Origin: Bacteroidota bacterium
Lineage (GTDB): Bacteria > Bacteroidota > Bacteroidia > AKYH767-A > OLB10
Assembly (NCBI GenBank): GCA_016713445.1
Contig: JADJPB010000020.1
Location: 28,937-92,936, forward strand
Length of the DNA stretch: 64,000 nucleotides
Reading direction: 5' to 3'
In this document: positions 1 to 10,513 of the stretch, one piece after another
How positions within the stretch are numbered: position 1 is the stretch's first letter
How the letters are laid out: each line of letters starts with the position of its first letter
Translations under genes and position numbers: made by a program
Notes under the pieces: model-generated
Told to the model about the DNA's origin: nothing
Databases searched by the model: none
The model's input: the letters and a program-made list of their open reading frames with translations, nothing else

Positions 1-2240
1 TCTAGTGTATAACAACCATCTACAACTACGGAATAGTTTCCCGCATAATAATAAGTAACGGAAGGTGTAGTTTCTCCTGTGCCCCACAAATACGTACTAC
101 CACCTGACATCGTTAATGTAACACTTTCTCCAGGGCAAAGAATTAAGGAACCTAACAGCATATATTGTTCCCATCCAAATTCATCGGCACCTATATCCGG
201 AGGATTGCATCGGGTTTCATTATCGAAATCTACTTCTGCGCCCAAATGTATTCCCGTATTGTTCCAAGCAGTATTTGCGAAAGTTAAATGCAAATCGCTA
301 GATGAAACAAAAATTGGCAATTGAGTAAATGAAGATAGATCTTGAGAAGTTAAGGATTGCCAATTTGCAAGAGTCAATTGATCTATTCCGGTTGCCACCA
401 GACCGGAGCTGCGTGCGATAAATGAAGCTGTTGCACCAACGTTTAAATTATTAGGTCCAGAAACGAAATTACTAAATGAAAAAGAATTAGTTCCAATAGA
501 AAACATTTTCCCTGTATCGGCAGCGGTTTGTATGTTTTGCAAAATATTATTTCTAAGATATACTTTAGGATTTCCATCGCCGTATGCAAATGCAAAAGAA
601 GGTGATTGAGCGTTCAACCGATTTCCATTCATTGAAACCGTATTAAAATCGATGTAGCCATTACTTCCACCTCCATAAAAAATTCCAGCACTAAAATCAT
701 CATGCTGAGAATTTGACAAAACACCATTAATCATATTATGCTTTACAAAGAAATTTCCCGAAGTCACTTTATTAATAACCACACCAAATGTTGAATATCC
801 GTTAGGATGCAACTGTGTAACTGCATCGATTGCATTACCCACAACTTGCGCCCCGATGACATTATCCCCTGTAAAAACTGTTGAGGTTCCGCTCGGAATA
901 ACTCCTAAAGCAATTCCGACTGCGGATCCAGTAAAACCATTAGTCCCATCATGCCGAATTACGCGAATTTTGTTACCGATAATTACAGGAGTTGTTTCAT
1001 AACGACAAAATATTCCTGCTGCTGTAATGTAAGAAGGAATATCATCATTCATTAAATTTCCACTAATAAGTGTATTATTATTTCTGTTGGTTGCACTACC
1101 ACCGGCTGAATAAATTCCATATTGAACATTTGAAATTCGATTATTAAAAAATGTATTATTATCATTATCGTCTCCATTGCTGGTTAAAAAAATTCCACTA
1201 CCTCCGCTAAAAATCCCAAAAAGAGTTCCGGTTGTAGTAAGAGTAGACGTTCCAATTAAACGTACGTGTTGAATTGTATTATTGGAGGCACCCTGTCCGA
1301 TGCCCAAGCTATTGATACTAATAATAGCAGAATTCGAAGCTGTAGTAAAATTAAGAATTGTTAAATCCTGATTTTGCACTCCGGACATTCCTGTATTGGA
1401 TCCATTAATAGTGACGTAATCGGCAGAGTAAAGGCGAATGATACCTAAACTACTATTTCCGGAAATTACAGGTTGAACTCCTGCTTTAGGTTGTAAAGTA
1501 AATGTAGCACTCGGGCCGGCTCCTAAAATTTCATTAATCACTATTGGAAAAGATTCAGACGAAGCGTACAAAACATCTTCCAATTCAAAAACAACTGAAC
1601 ATGAAATACCCACCGCATTTAATCTTGCTGTTGCATTACTTATTGAATTAAAAGGAAAAGGTTGTGCATTCCCGATAGTATAAGTTCCGCATAAGGGATC
1701 CATTACTGAAATTGTTCCTTGAATACCATCATTAGAAACATTTTCATCCAGTGGCAATTCAGAAATAGCTTGAATTGTATAAACATCAACGGCAGATAAA
1801 TTAGTAATCGGAAAATCTACGATAACGCTAGCTCCTGGAGGCAAAGTGGCAATGAATTCTATTTGATCATAAACAACAATAAAGGAAGAATTAACAATTC
1901 GATAGCGAACTTGAATACTCGTTTGTGTTAATGTTCCCACGTTTGTAAAACTTGCACGAGGAATAAAATTCGCCAATGTAGAAACTACATCACCTGACAC
2001 AGGATTAATCATTGCAGTAGCTTGGATATCCTTTGAAAATGCCAATAAAGACTTTTCCGCTTTAACCGCAGCTTTTTTAGTATTATTTAAAACACTTCTT
2101 GGCGCGGACTTAGAACTTGAAGTGCCAAGAATTAAGATAAAAAATAATAAGGTAATTACCTTATACAACAAGCCGCAAAAAAATATTTTTATTCCGCGAC
2201 AACCAAGAGTACAACTTGATAAGGATAGCAGTGATTTCAT
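1..2240 (-). CDS. Large cell-surface protein with parallel beta-helix repeats (partial, 3' end off window)
   Basis: An open reading frame starts at the ATG complementary to 2238-2240 and stays open to the window edge, at least 746 codons, so the C-terminus is missing. Residues about 18-44 are hydrophobic, fitting a signal/anchor segment. The middle (roughly 230-560) is rich in Asn/Gly/Ser with recurring patterns such as NNTFFNNRI and SGNLMNDD, typical of right-handed parallel beta-helix (pectate-lyase-like) surface proteins. The last visible stretch (LCPGESVTLTMSGGSTYLW) resembles the Ig-like modules of T9SS-secreted Bacteroidota adhesins. I infer an outer-surface or secreted protein; a T9SS C-terminal domain would lie beyond base 1. 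No frameshift was seen. Enzyme activity cannot be claimed. Confidence 0.8.
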   Translation of the reverse strand, partial: MKSLLSLSSCTLGCRGIKIFFCGLLYKVITLLFFILILGTSSSKSAPRSVLNNTKKAAVKAEKSLLAFSKDIQATAMINPVSGDVVSTLANFIPRASFTNVGTLTQTSIQVRYRIVNSSFIVVYDQIEFIATLPPGASVIVDFPITNLSAVDVYTIQAISELPLDENVSNDGIQGTISVMDPLCGTYTIGNAQPFPFNSISNATARLNAVGISCSVVFELEDVLYASSESFPIVINEILGAGPSATFTLQPKAGVQPVISGNSSLGIIRLYSADYVTINGSNTGMSGVQNQDLTILNFTTASNSAIISINSLGIGQGASNNTIQHVRLIGTSTLTTTGTLFGIFSGGSGIFLTSNGDDNDNNTFFNNRISNVQYGIYSAGGSATNRNNNTLISGNLMNDDIPSYITAAGIFCRYETTPVIIGNKIRVIRHDGTNGFTGSAVGIALGVIPSGTSTVFTGDNVIGAQVVGNAIDAVTQLHPNGYSTFGVVINKVTSGNFFVKHNMINGVLSNSQHDDFSAGIFYGGGSNGYIDFNTVSMNGNRLNAQSPSFAFAYGDGNPKVYLRNNILQNIQTAADTGKMFSIGTNSFSFSNFVSGPNNLNVGATASFIARSSGLVATGIDQLTLANWQSLTSQDLSSFTQLPIFVSSSDLHLTFANTAWNNTGIHLGAEVDFDNETRCNPPDIGADEFGWEQYMLLGSLILCPGESVTLTMSGGSTYLWGTGETTPSVTYYYAGNYSVVVDGCYTL

Positions 2241-2274
2241 AATAAAGTTAGGTTAGGTTCAACATTACTTAAGC

Positions 2275-2305
2275 CAAAACTACAAATCAGGAAGTTCACA
2301 TGCAA
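2275..2305 (-). promoter_or_regulatory. Candidate Bacteroidota promoter for the beta-helix gene
   Basis: On the reverse strand the sequence reads TTG, 20 bases, TAGTTTTG (box complementary to 2275-2282, TTG complementary to 2303-2305). This fits the known Bacteroidota -33/-7 form (TTTG, about 19-21 bases, TAnnTTTG). The predicted start point gives a leader of about 30 bases before the ATG at 2240. Confidence 0.5.
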
Positions 2306-2523
2306 GATTCAAAAATTCACTAAATTCTCTATATCAATAAGTTACAAGGCTCTGCGACTGTGTAATCAACCAAATACTTAGTAATTATACAAGAATCCTA
2401 TAGTAAACTAACCGAATTCTAAAAACCCAAATATTTCCCTAAATTTATTAGAAAATTTAGTCTTACTTTGTAATACATACTACTAAAAGTGAATCCACAA
2501 TTGAATAATTTCAGCTTAAAACT

Positions 2524-2557
2524 TTTGTCTATCTCCAAATAGTAACATGTAGTTTCG
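2524..2557 (+). promoter_or_regulatory. Candidate promoter for the TPR sensor kinase operon
   Basis: TTTG at 2524-2527, 22 bases, then TAGTTTCG at 2550-2557. The box ends 10 bases before the ATG at 2568, so the transcript leader would be only about 6 bases. Confidence 0.4.
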
Positions 2558-2567
2558 AAAAAATCAG

Positions 2568-4911
2568 ATGATTCAACTCTTTAATCATATCAAAAGGAAA
2601 GTGTTTACGATTGAATTGTTAATTCCTCGGTTGATTATCCTTTTTACATTAATTCTATCTGCACCTCGGGCCGGAATTGCTCAAGAAACAAACTGGGACA
2701 ATAAATTAAACTCCATTTTAAATTCAGGAATTCATGATAGTTTAATTGCTCAACAGTTAGGAGACGTAGCATATGAGTTAACAATTCAAAGGAAATTAAC
2801 TGATGCTGATAAATTTATAGCCTCACAAAAAAAAGCAGCTTTACAAAGTGGTAATAAATCACAAATTGCTTACTCCATTTATACATCTACCGTTCGGTTC
2901 TACAATTTAAGTAGCAGTGACACCCTTTTACAAAAACTACAATATGCTTTAACACTATCGGACCAGGGAAGTAATTTACTTATTCGCATAAAAATTTATC
3001 GTTTGCTCGCACAATTTTATGAATCCAATTCAAGGATTGAAGAAGCGAAAAATATTATCAACAGTGCCTTAAAATATGCTGAAATCTATAAAGATAAAAA
3101 TGAAATTGCTAAAGTAAATTTAATTTTTGGAATCGTTTTAAATAGATTAGATGATCACAAAGGAGCATTGGACAAATATTATTCTGCCATTGAATACCTA
3201 GAAAAATCAAATGAATATCGAAGTCTGGCAGTAGCCTATAATTCTGTTGGGAATATTCTCTTTAAAATTAAAGATTACGAAAAGGCTAAATTATATTACA
3301 ATAAGAATCTCATTCATTGTCAAAAAAACTATTCTCCCTATTTGCCAACCGCATATCTTGGGCTAGCCACATTGCACTACACTCATCAAAATCTAGATAG
3401 TGCACTTTGGTATTATGATAAATCTGATTCCGTCATGCAAATATATTCGGATCATACGCGATTACATGTAGTTTACACTAACAAAGCAACAATTTATCAG
3501 CAATTGAACGAGATGGATTCTGCGGATGTGTACCATCGAAAAACGATTGCCTTGGCTGAAAAAATGAAAAAATTGGGCATCTCGGAATTTTATATGCGAA
3601 CTATTCCTCTTTCCTACTAAAAAATCGGAAATGGACTCTGCCATGAAAGCGATCAATAAGGCGCTTGAATTATCTGCGGAAGAAAAAGATGAAGTAGGCA
3701 TTGCGATCGAATTAAAGCAGAAAGCTGAAATCTATTTTGCAATGGGAAATTTCAATGAAGCTGCCAACTACTATAATCTTACGATTAATTATAAAGACAG
3801 CATAGCTATTGAAGAAAAGAAACGTGAAACGAGTCGACTCATTGAGGAATATGAAAGTGCGAAGAAACAAAATGAAATAAGTACATTACAAAATGAAAAG
3901 CGTATTCAACAGCTTGAGATTGAAAAACAACAAGCGATCATTCGCGGAAACTTAGAATCTTATAGGCAAAAACAATCCGAAATTGATTTACTTAACAAGG
4001 AGAATATTATTAGTTCATTAAATCTGCAAAACAAAAAAGATGAACTTAATCGAAAAACGATTGAAGCCGCTTCAAAAGAACTTGCTTTAAACTTAAGTAC
4101 GCAACGTGAAAAGTTAAAAGAAAGAGAGATAATAAATCAAAAAAACACTAAAAATATAATTATTTATGGGTCATTGCTTACCCTATTTCTGCTTGGAATA
4201 TTGTTTAATCAATACCGACAATCGCAAAGGAGAAAAGCTGAAGCAGAAACAAGAGACCTTCAACATCAATTAAGTGAAATGAAGATTGAAGCATTACGTG
4301 CACAAATGAATCCTCATTTTATATTCAATGCACTCAACAGCGTTAACAGGTATATCATCCGAAGTGACGTAGAAACTGCAAGCGAATATTTAGTAAAATT
4401 TTCAAAGTTAATGCGGTTAGTTCTTGAAAATTCTAAATCAAGTTTAGTATCCTTACACAATGAAATTGAAGCTCTTCGTCTTTATATCGAGCTTGAGCAA
4501 TTGCGCTTTGATAATAAATTTTCATTTACAATAAATATAAATGAGTCGATAGACAAAGATACCACCAGTATTCCTCCGTTAATACTACAACCTTATGTAG
4601 AAAATGCAATATGGCATGGCTTGATGAACAAGAGTTCCAGCGGGAAAGTTGATATAACTATTAATAAGATTGGTCACAATCAATTAAAGTGTATTATTCA
4701 AGATGACGGAATAGGCAGAAAAAAAGCAAATCAGTTTAAAAGTGAAACATTGGGTTCTCAAAGATCTTTTGGTACCGAAATCACCAAAGAACGAATAAAG
4801 CTCTTGAATGGAAGTGATCAAAATTTTAAAATTATTGATTTAATTGATGAAAATAGTCAGCCATTAGGTACACGAATAGAAATAATTCTTAATACCTTTA
4901 GTATTAAATAA
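2568..4911 (+). CDS. TPR-containing LytS/YehU-type sensor histidine kinase (one frameshift)
   Basis: The N-terminal part (2568 to about 3620) has a signal-like hydrophobic segment at residues 19-38 followed by about 300 residues of tetratricopeptide repeats. The C-terminal part (frame of 3631-4911) continues the TPRs, then a long charged coiled coil, one membrane segment (IIIYGSLLTLFLLGILF) and a His_kinase domain: phospho-acceptor motif MNPHFIFNALNSV, N-box QPYVENAIWHG and G-box DDGIGR. The frames differ by one base near 3597-3601 (reading MR... into LFLFPTKKSEMDSA), so I treat both halves as one gene of about 780 residues. It lies 15 bases before a LytTR regulator, its probable partner. The TPRs probably sense a periplasmic or cytoplasmic partner; the signal is unknown. 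Confidence 0.85.
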
Positions 4912-4926
4912 ACTTACGATAAAATT

Positions 4927-5673
4927 ATGATTCGATCGATACTAGTTGATGATGAAGTTTCGTGTACAGACATTCTACAGTGGCAATTGAGCAAATATTG
5001 TACTCAAGTAGAAATTGTAGGAATATATAACGATACGCTGGAAGCACTTAATCAAATCACGACAATTCAACCCGAGCTGGTATTTCTAGATATTGAAATG
5101 CCTGGAATGAACGCATTTGAACTGCTTGAAAAGCTCAAACCCATCCCATTCGATATTATTTTCATTACAGCATATAATCAATTTGCGGTACAGGCATTTA
5201 AAGAAAATGCTATCGATTATTTATTAAAACCCATAGAAAAATCTGACTTAGTATTTGCTGTAGATAAAGTTTATAAAAAGCAAGCCACGAATACAACAGA
5301 AAGAATTGATGCATTATTAAAATTATTTAAGGTTCAACTAGAAGCGAACAAGAGAATCGCATTACCTACCAACAATGGAATAAGTTTCATCGACGTAGAA
5401 CAAATTGTTCATTGCGTAAGCGACAACAACTACACTTTTGTTCATTTAGCCAATGGTTCACGAGTACTTATTACAAAAACGTTAAAGCAAATTGAAGAAT
5501 CATTGATCACTTATCCTTTCTATCGTGTTCATCAATCTCATCTTGTCAACCTTAATCATATTATTAAATTTGTAAAAGATCAGGGTGGCTTTTTACTAAT
5601 GAGTGATAATTCAACAATTACCGTTGCTCGACAAAGAAAAGAAGGATTGATGGAACTTTTTTCGAAACTCTAA
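4927..5673 (+). CDS. LytTR-family response regulator
   Basis: A 248-residue two-domain regulator. The receiver domain covers residues 1-115, with acidic pocket D8/D9, phospho-acceptor D55 in VFLDIEMPG, a Thr/Ala switch region (FITAYNQF) and the conserved Lys in YLLKPI. The LytTR DNA-binding domain fills roughly 145-245 (YTFVHLANGSRVLITKTL, FYRVHQSHLVNL). The gene follows the TPR histidine kinase by 15 bases in the same direction and is presumably co-transcribed and phosphorylated by it. LytTR regulators commonly control cell-surface, polysaccharide or autolysin genes; the target here cannot be read from the sequence. Confidence 0.93.
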   Translation: MIRSILVDDEVSCTDILQWQLSKYCTQVEIVGIYNDTLEALNQITTIQPELVFLDIEMPGMNAFELLEKLKPIPFDIIFITAYNQFAVQAFKENAIDYLLKPIEKSDLVFAVDKVYKKQATNTTERIDALLKLFKVQLEANKRIALPTNNGISFIDVEQIVHCVSDNNYTFVHLANGSRVLITKTLKQIEESLITYPFYRVHQSHLVNLNHIIKFVKDQGGFLLMSDNSTITVARQRKEGLMELFSKL

Positions 5674-5740
5674 TCAAAAAGTACAATTTACAATAGAATA
5701 TCAGTAAATCGATAAAATGATAATTTAGAATTTTAGGTTT

Positions 5741-6421
5741 TCAATTTATCATTGCTAATATTTTCAATAGTTCGTCTTCATCAACAACGAATTTCCCATT
5801 TCGCAAGTTTTCTTCTAAGATTCCTGCTGTATGAATTTCTGTTGGACTACATAATTTTAAAATAGTTTGAAGATTTCCAGATCGAATTCCACCCCCTGGT
5901 AAAATTGTTATTTCTCCTTTCACATATTCCATCATCTGTACAATTCTGTTTCGTCCTTCGTCTGCTGTTCTTCCATCACCAGAAGTAAGTACACGAGCAC
6001 AGCCATACTTTAATAAAATATCGAGACCTAATTTCCAATCAAGAATTTGATCAAAGGCACGATGAAATGTAAAGGGTAAAGGTTGACATACATTTAAAAA
6101 TTGACCTAATTGTTTTTTATTGATTGTTTGATCTTCGCTCATAAATCCGCTGACAAAACCATCAGCACCCAATTCTATAAACTTTTCTACATTTTGCAAC
6201 ATTCTTTCAAACTCATCATCAGAATAAACAAATGAACGGGGTCGAGGTCGAATCATTACAAAAATATCATTGTGAAATAGTTTACGAGCTTCGTTAAAAA
6301 AACTCAATGATGGCGTGATGCCTCCAATGCTATAATCTTCACACAACTCAAGTCGATCCACTCCTGCTTTAACTGCAATGTGTACAGATTCAATATTGAA
6401 TGTAGCAAGTTCTAGAAGCAT
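5741..6421 (-). CDS. cutC: CutC family protein
   Basis: A 226-residue TIM-barrel protein of the CutC family, historically tied to copper homeostasis although the biochemical role is still debated. Visible family motifs include DRLELCEDYSIGGITPS, IMIRPRPRSFVYSD-like (VMIRPRPRSF), FTFHRAFDQ, RVLTSGDG and ILPGGGIRSGN. Length is slightly below the usual 240-250. It is convergent with the LytTR regulator upstream in coordinates and lies downstream of the glycosidase group, so it could be the last gene of that transcript, though an 80-base gap with a small repeat separates them. In Bacteroidota cutC is often found beside GH20/GH92 glycosidase genes, which fits this context. Confidence 0.9.
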   Translation of the reverse strand: MLLELATFNIESVHIAVKAGVDRLELCEDYSIGGITPSLSFFNEARKLFHNDIFVMIRPRPRSFVYSDDEFERMLQNVEKFIELGADGFVSGFMSEDQTINKKQLGQFLNVCQPLPFTFHRAFDQILDWKLGLDILLKYGCARVLTSGDGRTADEGRNRIVQMMEYVKGEITILPGGGIRSGNLQTILKLCSPTEIHTAGILEENLRNGKFVVDEDELLKILAMIN

Positions 6422-6460
6422 CTACTTTTCATATTGGAATTATTTAGCCAGGATGATATA

Positions 6461-6502
6461 GGGGAACGCAGATAAATCGGATTATTAGGATTAGCGCAGA
6501 TT
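6461..6502. repeat. Short CGCAGAT-type intergenic repeat
   Basis: Between cutC and the glycosylasparaginase gene, the sequence contains two CGCAGAT units (GAACGCAGATAAATCGG and AGCGCAGATTT) around GATTATTAGGATTA. The last units touch the stop codon of the asparaginase gene. The unit structure resembles short dispersed repeats found between genes in many environmental Bacteroidota; I see no coding role. Confidence 0.4.
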
Positions 6503-7512
6503 TAATTCTTCAGTAAAAATTCAGCATCTTTCACTACATCCACTCCTTCGCCAATACGGTAACAATAATTAAATCCTTCGCGTAAAGCAAAAGCACCCAT
6601 CTCTCCGCTCTTATTCACTGCGATGAATCCAATTTGCATATCGTTCAAATTATTCTTACGCAATTTATACATACGTTCTACTGCTATTTGACAAGCTTCC
6701 CTTGGAGATTTTCCGTAGCGCATTTCTTCCACACCAGTATGCGAACCACAAATACGAATTACTTCCTCACCTACACCTGTAGCGGTCGCAGCTCCAACTT
6801 CATTATCAACAAATAGACCTGCTCCAATAATCGGCGAATCACCCACTCTACCTTTCATTTTAAATGCCATTCCACTCGTAGAACATGCGCCCGACAAATT
6901 TCCATTTACATCCATGGCGAGCATTCCGATGGTATCATGGTTGTCGATAGAACCAGGTGCGCGTTTTTCTTTCATATGCTTCATGGTTTCCATCGGATTG
7001 TATTTACTTGACTTCAACCACTCCTTCCAAATTTTCTCTGAATTAGGTGTCAATAAATTTTCTTTCTTAAAACCCTGCTGTAAAGCAAACGCATATGCCC
7101 CTTCGCCCACCAAAACGACGTGCGGTGTTTTCTCCATTACCAATCGAGCGACTGAAACGGGATGTATAATATTTTCAATACACATCACCGATCCACATCC
7201 ACCTAATTCATCCATGATGCATGCATCTAAAGTAACACGACCATCTCTGTCTGGCAATCCACCATAACCCACACTTGTATCTTCAGGATCAGCTTCAGTA
7301 ACCATAACGCCTTTTTCAATAGCGTCAATTGCGCGACCTGATTTAGATAATATTTCCCAAGCAGCTTTATTTGCTTTCACATTAGGCGCCCAAGTAGAAA
7401 TGACCAAGGGCAACTTTACTTCTAATTTAGATTTTGCATTTAATTGTTGCGCCAATAAAATAGCGCCTGTTGATAATACAGAGTGACGAAGGAACTTTCT
7501 GCGATTGATCAT
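6502..7512 (-). CDS. N4-(beta-N-acetylglucosaminyl)-L-asparaginase (glycosylasparaginase)
   Basis: A 336-residue N-terminal-nucleophile hydrolase that cleaves GlcNAc-Asn, the last link of N-glycans to protein. The self-cleavage site and catalytic Thr are visible in NHDTIGML at about residue 192, followed by GNLSGACSTSGMAFKM and RVGDSPIIGAGLFVDNEVGA, all family hallmarks. The N-terminus NRRKFLRHSVLSTGAILLAQQL is a twin-arginine type signal, so export to the periplasm is likely. I choose the ATG at 7512; five codons further up only a TTG is available. It follows the GH92 gene by about 50 bases and belongs with the mannosidase and hexosaminidase genes functionally. Confidence 0.93.
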   Translation of the reverse strand: MINRRKFLRHSVLSTGAILLAQQLNAKSKLEVKLPLVISTWAPNVKANKAAWEILSKSGRAIDAIEKGVMVTEADPEDTSVGYGGLPDRDGRVTLDACIMDELGGCGSVMCIENIIHPVSVARLVMEKTPHVVLVGEGAYAFALQQGFKKENLLTPNSEKIWKEWLKSSKYNPMETMKHMKEKRAPGSIDNHDTIGMLAMDVNGNLSGACSTSGMAFKMKGRVGDSPIIGAGLFVDNEVGAATATGVGEEVIRICGSHTGVEEMRYGKSPREACQIAVERMYKLRKNNLNDMQIGFIAVNKSGEMGAFALREGFNYCYRIGEGVDVVKDAEFLLKN

Positions 7513-7562
7513 ATAATAATTTTGCAATGTAATGGTACTATAATAACTACAGTTAAAGAAAT

Positions 7563-10468
7563 TTACTTGACCTCAATTTCATCACAAAAAATATACGCAT
7601 CAAACCCAGCACCTTGATGCCATTTTGGCAATACACCATAATTTGTTGCCTTCACTCGGACAAATTTTGCCTTAATGGGCTGGAATTTAGCCGTGAGTAT
7701 TTGAGTATTTACTACCATATTAGTATCTGGAACTTGATTCACAACTTCTGCAATCTCTTTCCATGATTTTCCATCTATCGAAACTTCTACATTCATTTTA
7801 GTGGGCATTAAAATCCAAGATCGACAGTCTTGCAAAAAACCAACATTTACACTAGAAATTTTTTGTTCTTTTCCCATTTGAATTTCAACATCCATATCTT
7901 GGGATTGATAACCATGCCAATCACCTTTTCTCCAGTTCTCGGTTCCATGAATTCCATCAATCATGGAGATGGGTCCTTCAGCCGAATATTGCTTACCAGG
8001 AGTACTATGCAACACTACACTCCAATTATTGGGCAGTTTAAAAAAGGAAGCTTGCGTAACTCCACTCTTCCCTTTCTGATCGCCGCATTGAGCGTAGAGC
8101 GTGGTGCTTTCATAGATGTAAAATGGTTTGTGGTAATATTCGCCCATCATCATAAGTCCGGGATTGTATCCATACAACATCATCGCTCCATCCAAAGAAA
8201 TGATATTCACGAGCAAACTATCTTTAAAGATTCTTCCTTCGGTTTTAATCAATGGCGCTCTATAAAAATAAGGAGAATTCATATCGCCTCTTTTTTCAGA
8301 AATAGTTCCTCGAGACTGTTCAGGGATAGTACTCATCTCAAAAACTATTTCCTTTGCATTCATAAAATTCTCGTGTGTAATTAAATTATCATTTACAGAA
8401 ATACCATCGATATTCACACTTTGGATATACACTGATGATGGTGAATTTCCCTTGGCAAGAATGCGAATACGATTTGTGAACCGAATCAAACAATGGACTT
8501 CCAACAGCATAGTAAGGACTTCCTGGAGTTACTGGATAAAATCCCATGGCGCTCCATACATACCACGCCGACATTTGTCCGCAATCTTCATTGCCTGGTA
8601 ATCCTTCTGGACCTTTGTTGTACAAACTATCCATAATAGAACGAACCAACTTTTGTGTTTTATGAGGCTTCCCAATATAATCATACAAATAGGCCATGTG
8701 ATGACTCGGTTCATTACCATGTGCATATTGTCCAATTAATCCGGTGATATCTGCTTGAGTACGACCAGTAGTTTCGCTGTTCGCAGAAAACAATCCATCT
8801 AACTTCGCTTCAGCTTTTTGCTCTCCACCCATCATTCGAATGAGTCCGGGAATATCTTGCGGAACAAAAAACGAATATTGCCAAGAGTTCGCTTCTGTAT
8901 AATGATTGTTCACTTCACGCGGATCGAAGTTTGGAATGAAATCACCATTTCTTCGCGGTCGCATGAAACCCGTGTTTGGATCAAATACGTTTCTGTAAGA
9001 AGCTGCTCTACGTAAATATTGTTGTTGTTCTACTCCTTTCCCTAACATCCTCGCCACTTCCGAAATACACCAATCGTCGTAAGCATATTCTAATGTTTTA
9101 GAAACCGATTCATGTTCATCCTCCACTGCTAAATATCCATGCTCTATGTATTGTGGTAATCCAAGATGATCCCAGTTGGCACTTTTTTCATCGCTTCATA
9201 GGCATAAGCAGTATCAAAGTTGCTCACTCCTTTTACAAGGGCATCTGCAATTAAAGAAACGCTATGGTAGCCGATCATACAATCCGTTTCGTTGGCACCC
9301 AACTCCCAAACAGGAGCCGACCACCAATTTTATATTGATTCAACATGGACTTAATATAATCCAGACTTCTGTTTCTATCAATTACATTATATAACGGATG
9401 TGCCGCTCGAAAGGTATCCCACAAACTAAAAACGGTATAATGCGTAAATCCATCACCGTTATGAACCGTATTATCACGACCTCGATAACGACCATCCACA
9501 TCAGAAATAACATTGGGAACAATCATTGTATGATACAGAGAGGTATAAAAGTTAGTTTTGTCTTTTTCCGATTTCCCAAACGCAATTATTTTAGAAAGTT
9601 CTTTGTTCCAGACGTTCTTTGCTTCCGCCTTCACTTTTTCAAAATCCCAATTGGGAATTTCAGCTTCTCTGTTCTTACGTGCACCCGCTGCATCTGTAGT
9701 GGAAATTCCGACTTTCACGAATAAAGTATTATTCTTTTCAGACGGGTTATTTACAAAATGAATAGCAGCACATAATTCATTATGATCTATAGTTCTTCCC
9801 TCGATCATCTTCTCCACAAATCCCTTCAAAGAAACTGTGCTGATTGGTTTAGAAAATTCAATCGAGAAAAAAATAAATTGATCTGTCGCCCAAGCTTCAC
9901 TACGTCGGTAGCCTTCCATCATGTGGTCGTTCACATATGTCAGGGCTGAACGCAATGTTTTATCACGATGTTCCAAATCAAGCATTACAAACTGATTTTC
10001 GGAGTTCGGAAAAACATATTTATGAAAGCCGGTGCGCAAACTAGTTGTCAATTCTACTTTAATGTCATCATCCGTCAACTGCACTTCATAATATCCAGGA
10101 GTGGCTTTCTCTGTTGCATGATTAAATTTAGAACCATACTCTGTTGGTACAAAAGAATGAGCACCTTGCCCGGGCATCAGCAGTATATCGCCATAGTCGG
10201 AACATCCAGTTCCACTGAGATGTGTATGTGTAAATCCGTAAATGAGTGTATCCGCATAATAATATCCAGAGCACCCTTCCCAGCTACCATCTCGACGTGT
10301 ATCGGGACTTAATTGAACCATTCCATGAGGTAAAGTAGCACCGGGGTAGGTGTGTCCGACACCGCCGGTTCCGGTCATGGGGTCGACGTATTTAGATAAA
10401 TCTTGTGCGTTGCCTATAGAATTTATTAATAAAAATGAAAGCAGAAGGACGAGTTTGGAGGAATGCAT
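7563..10468 (-). CDS. GH92 alpha-mannosidase with C-terminal CHB_HEX and F5/8-type domains (three frameshifts)
   Basis: A secreted protein of about 968 codons. Signal peptide at residues 1-21 (LLLSFLLINSIGNAQ), then GH92 N-terminal domain (YVDPMTGTGGVGHTYPGA, GCSGYYYADTLIYGFTHTHLSGTG) and the catalytic domain with its hallmark GNEDCGQMSAWYVWSAMGFYP. After the normal GH92 end there is a chitobiase C-like segment (LIKTEGRIFKDSLLV) and an F5/8 (discoidin-like) domain ending at the stop. GH92 enzymes are Ca-dependent exo-alpha-mannosidases acting on high-mannose N-glycans. The frame changes near 9320, at the T6 run 9183-9188 (seven expected), and near 8485; in all three the restored reading matches the family (for example KKSANWDHLG). 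Probably one intact gene with sequence errors. Confidence 0.9.
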
Positions 10469-10513
10469 AAATCAAAAATAATCAAAACATCCAAATAAAA
10501 TACAAAACCTCTT

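Noticed and set aside
7830..8384. Forward-strand open frame inside the GH92 gene, and similar antisense frames inside other genes
   Set aside because: They lie opposite conserved coding sequence, have no recognisable domains and no promoter, and are explained as antisense shadows.
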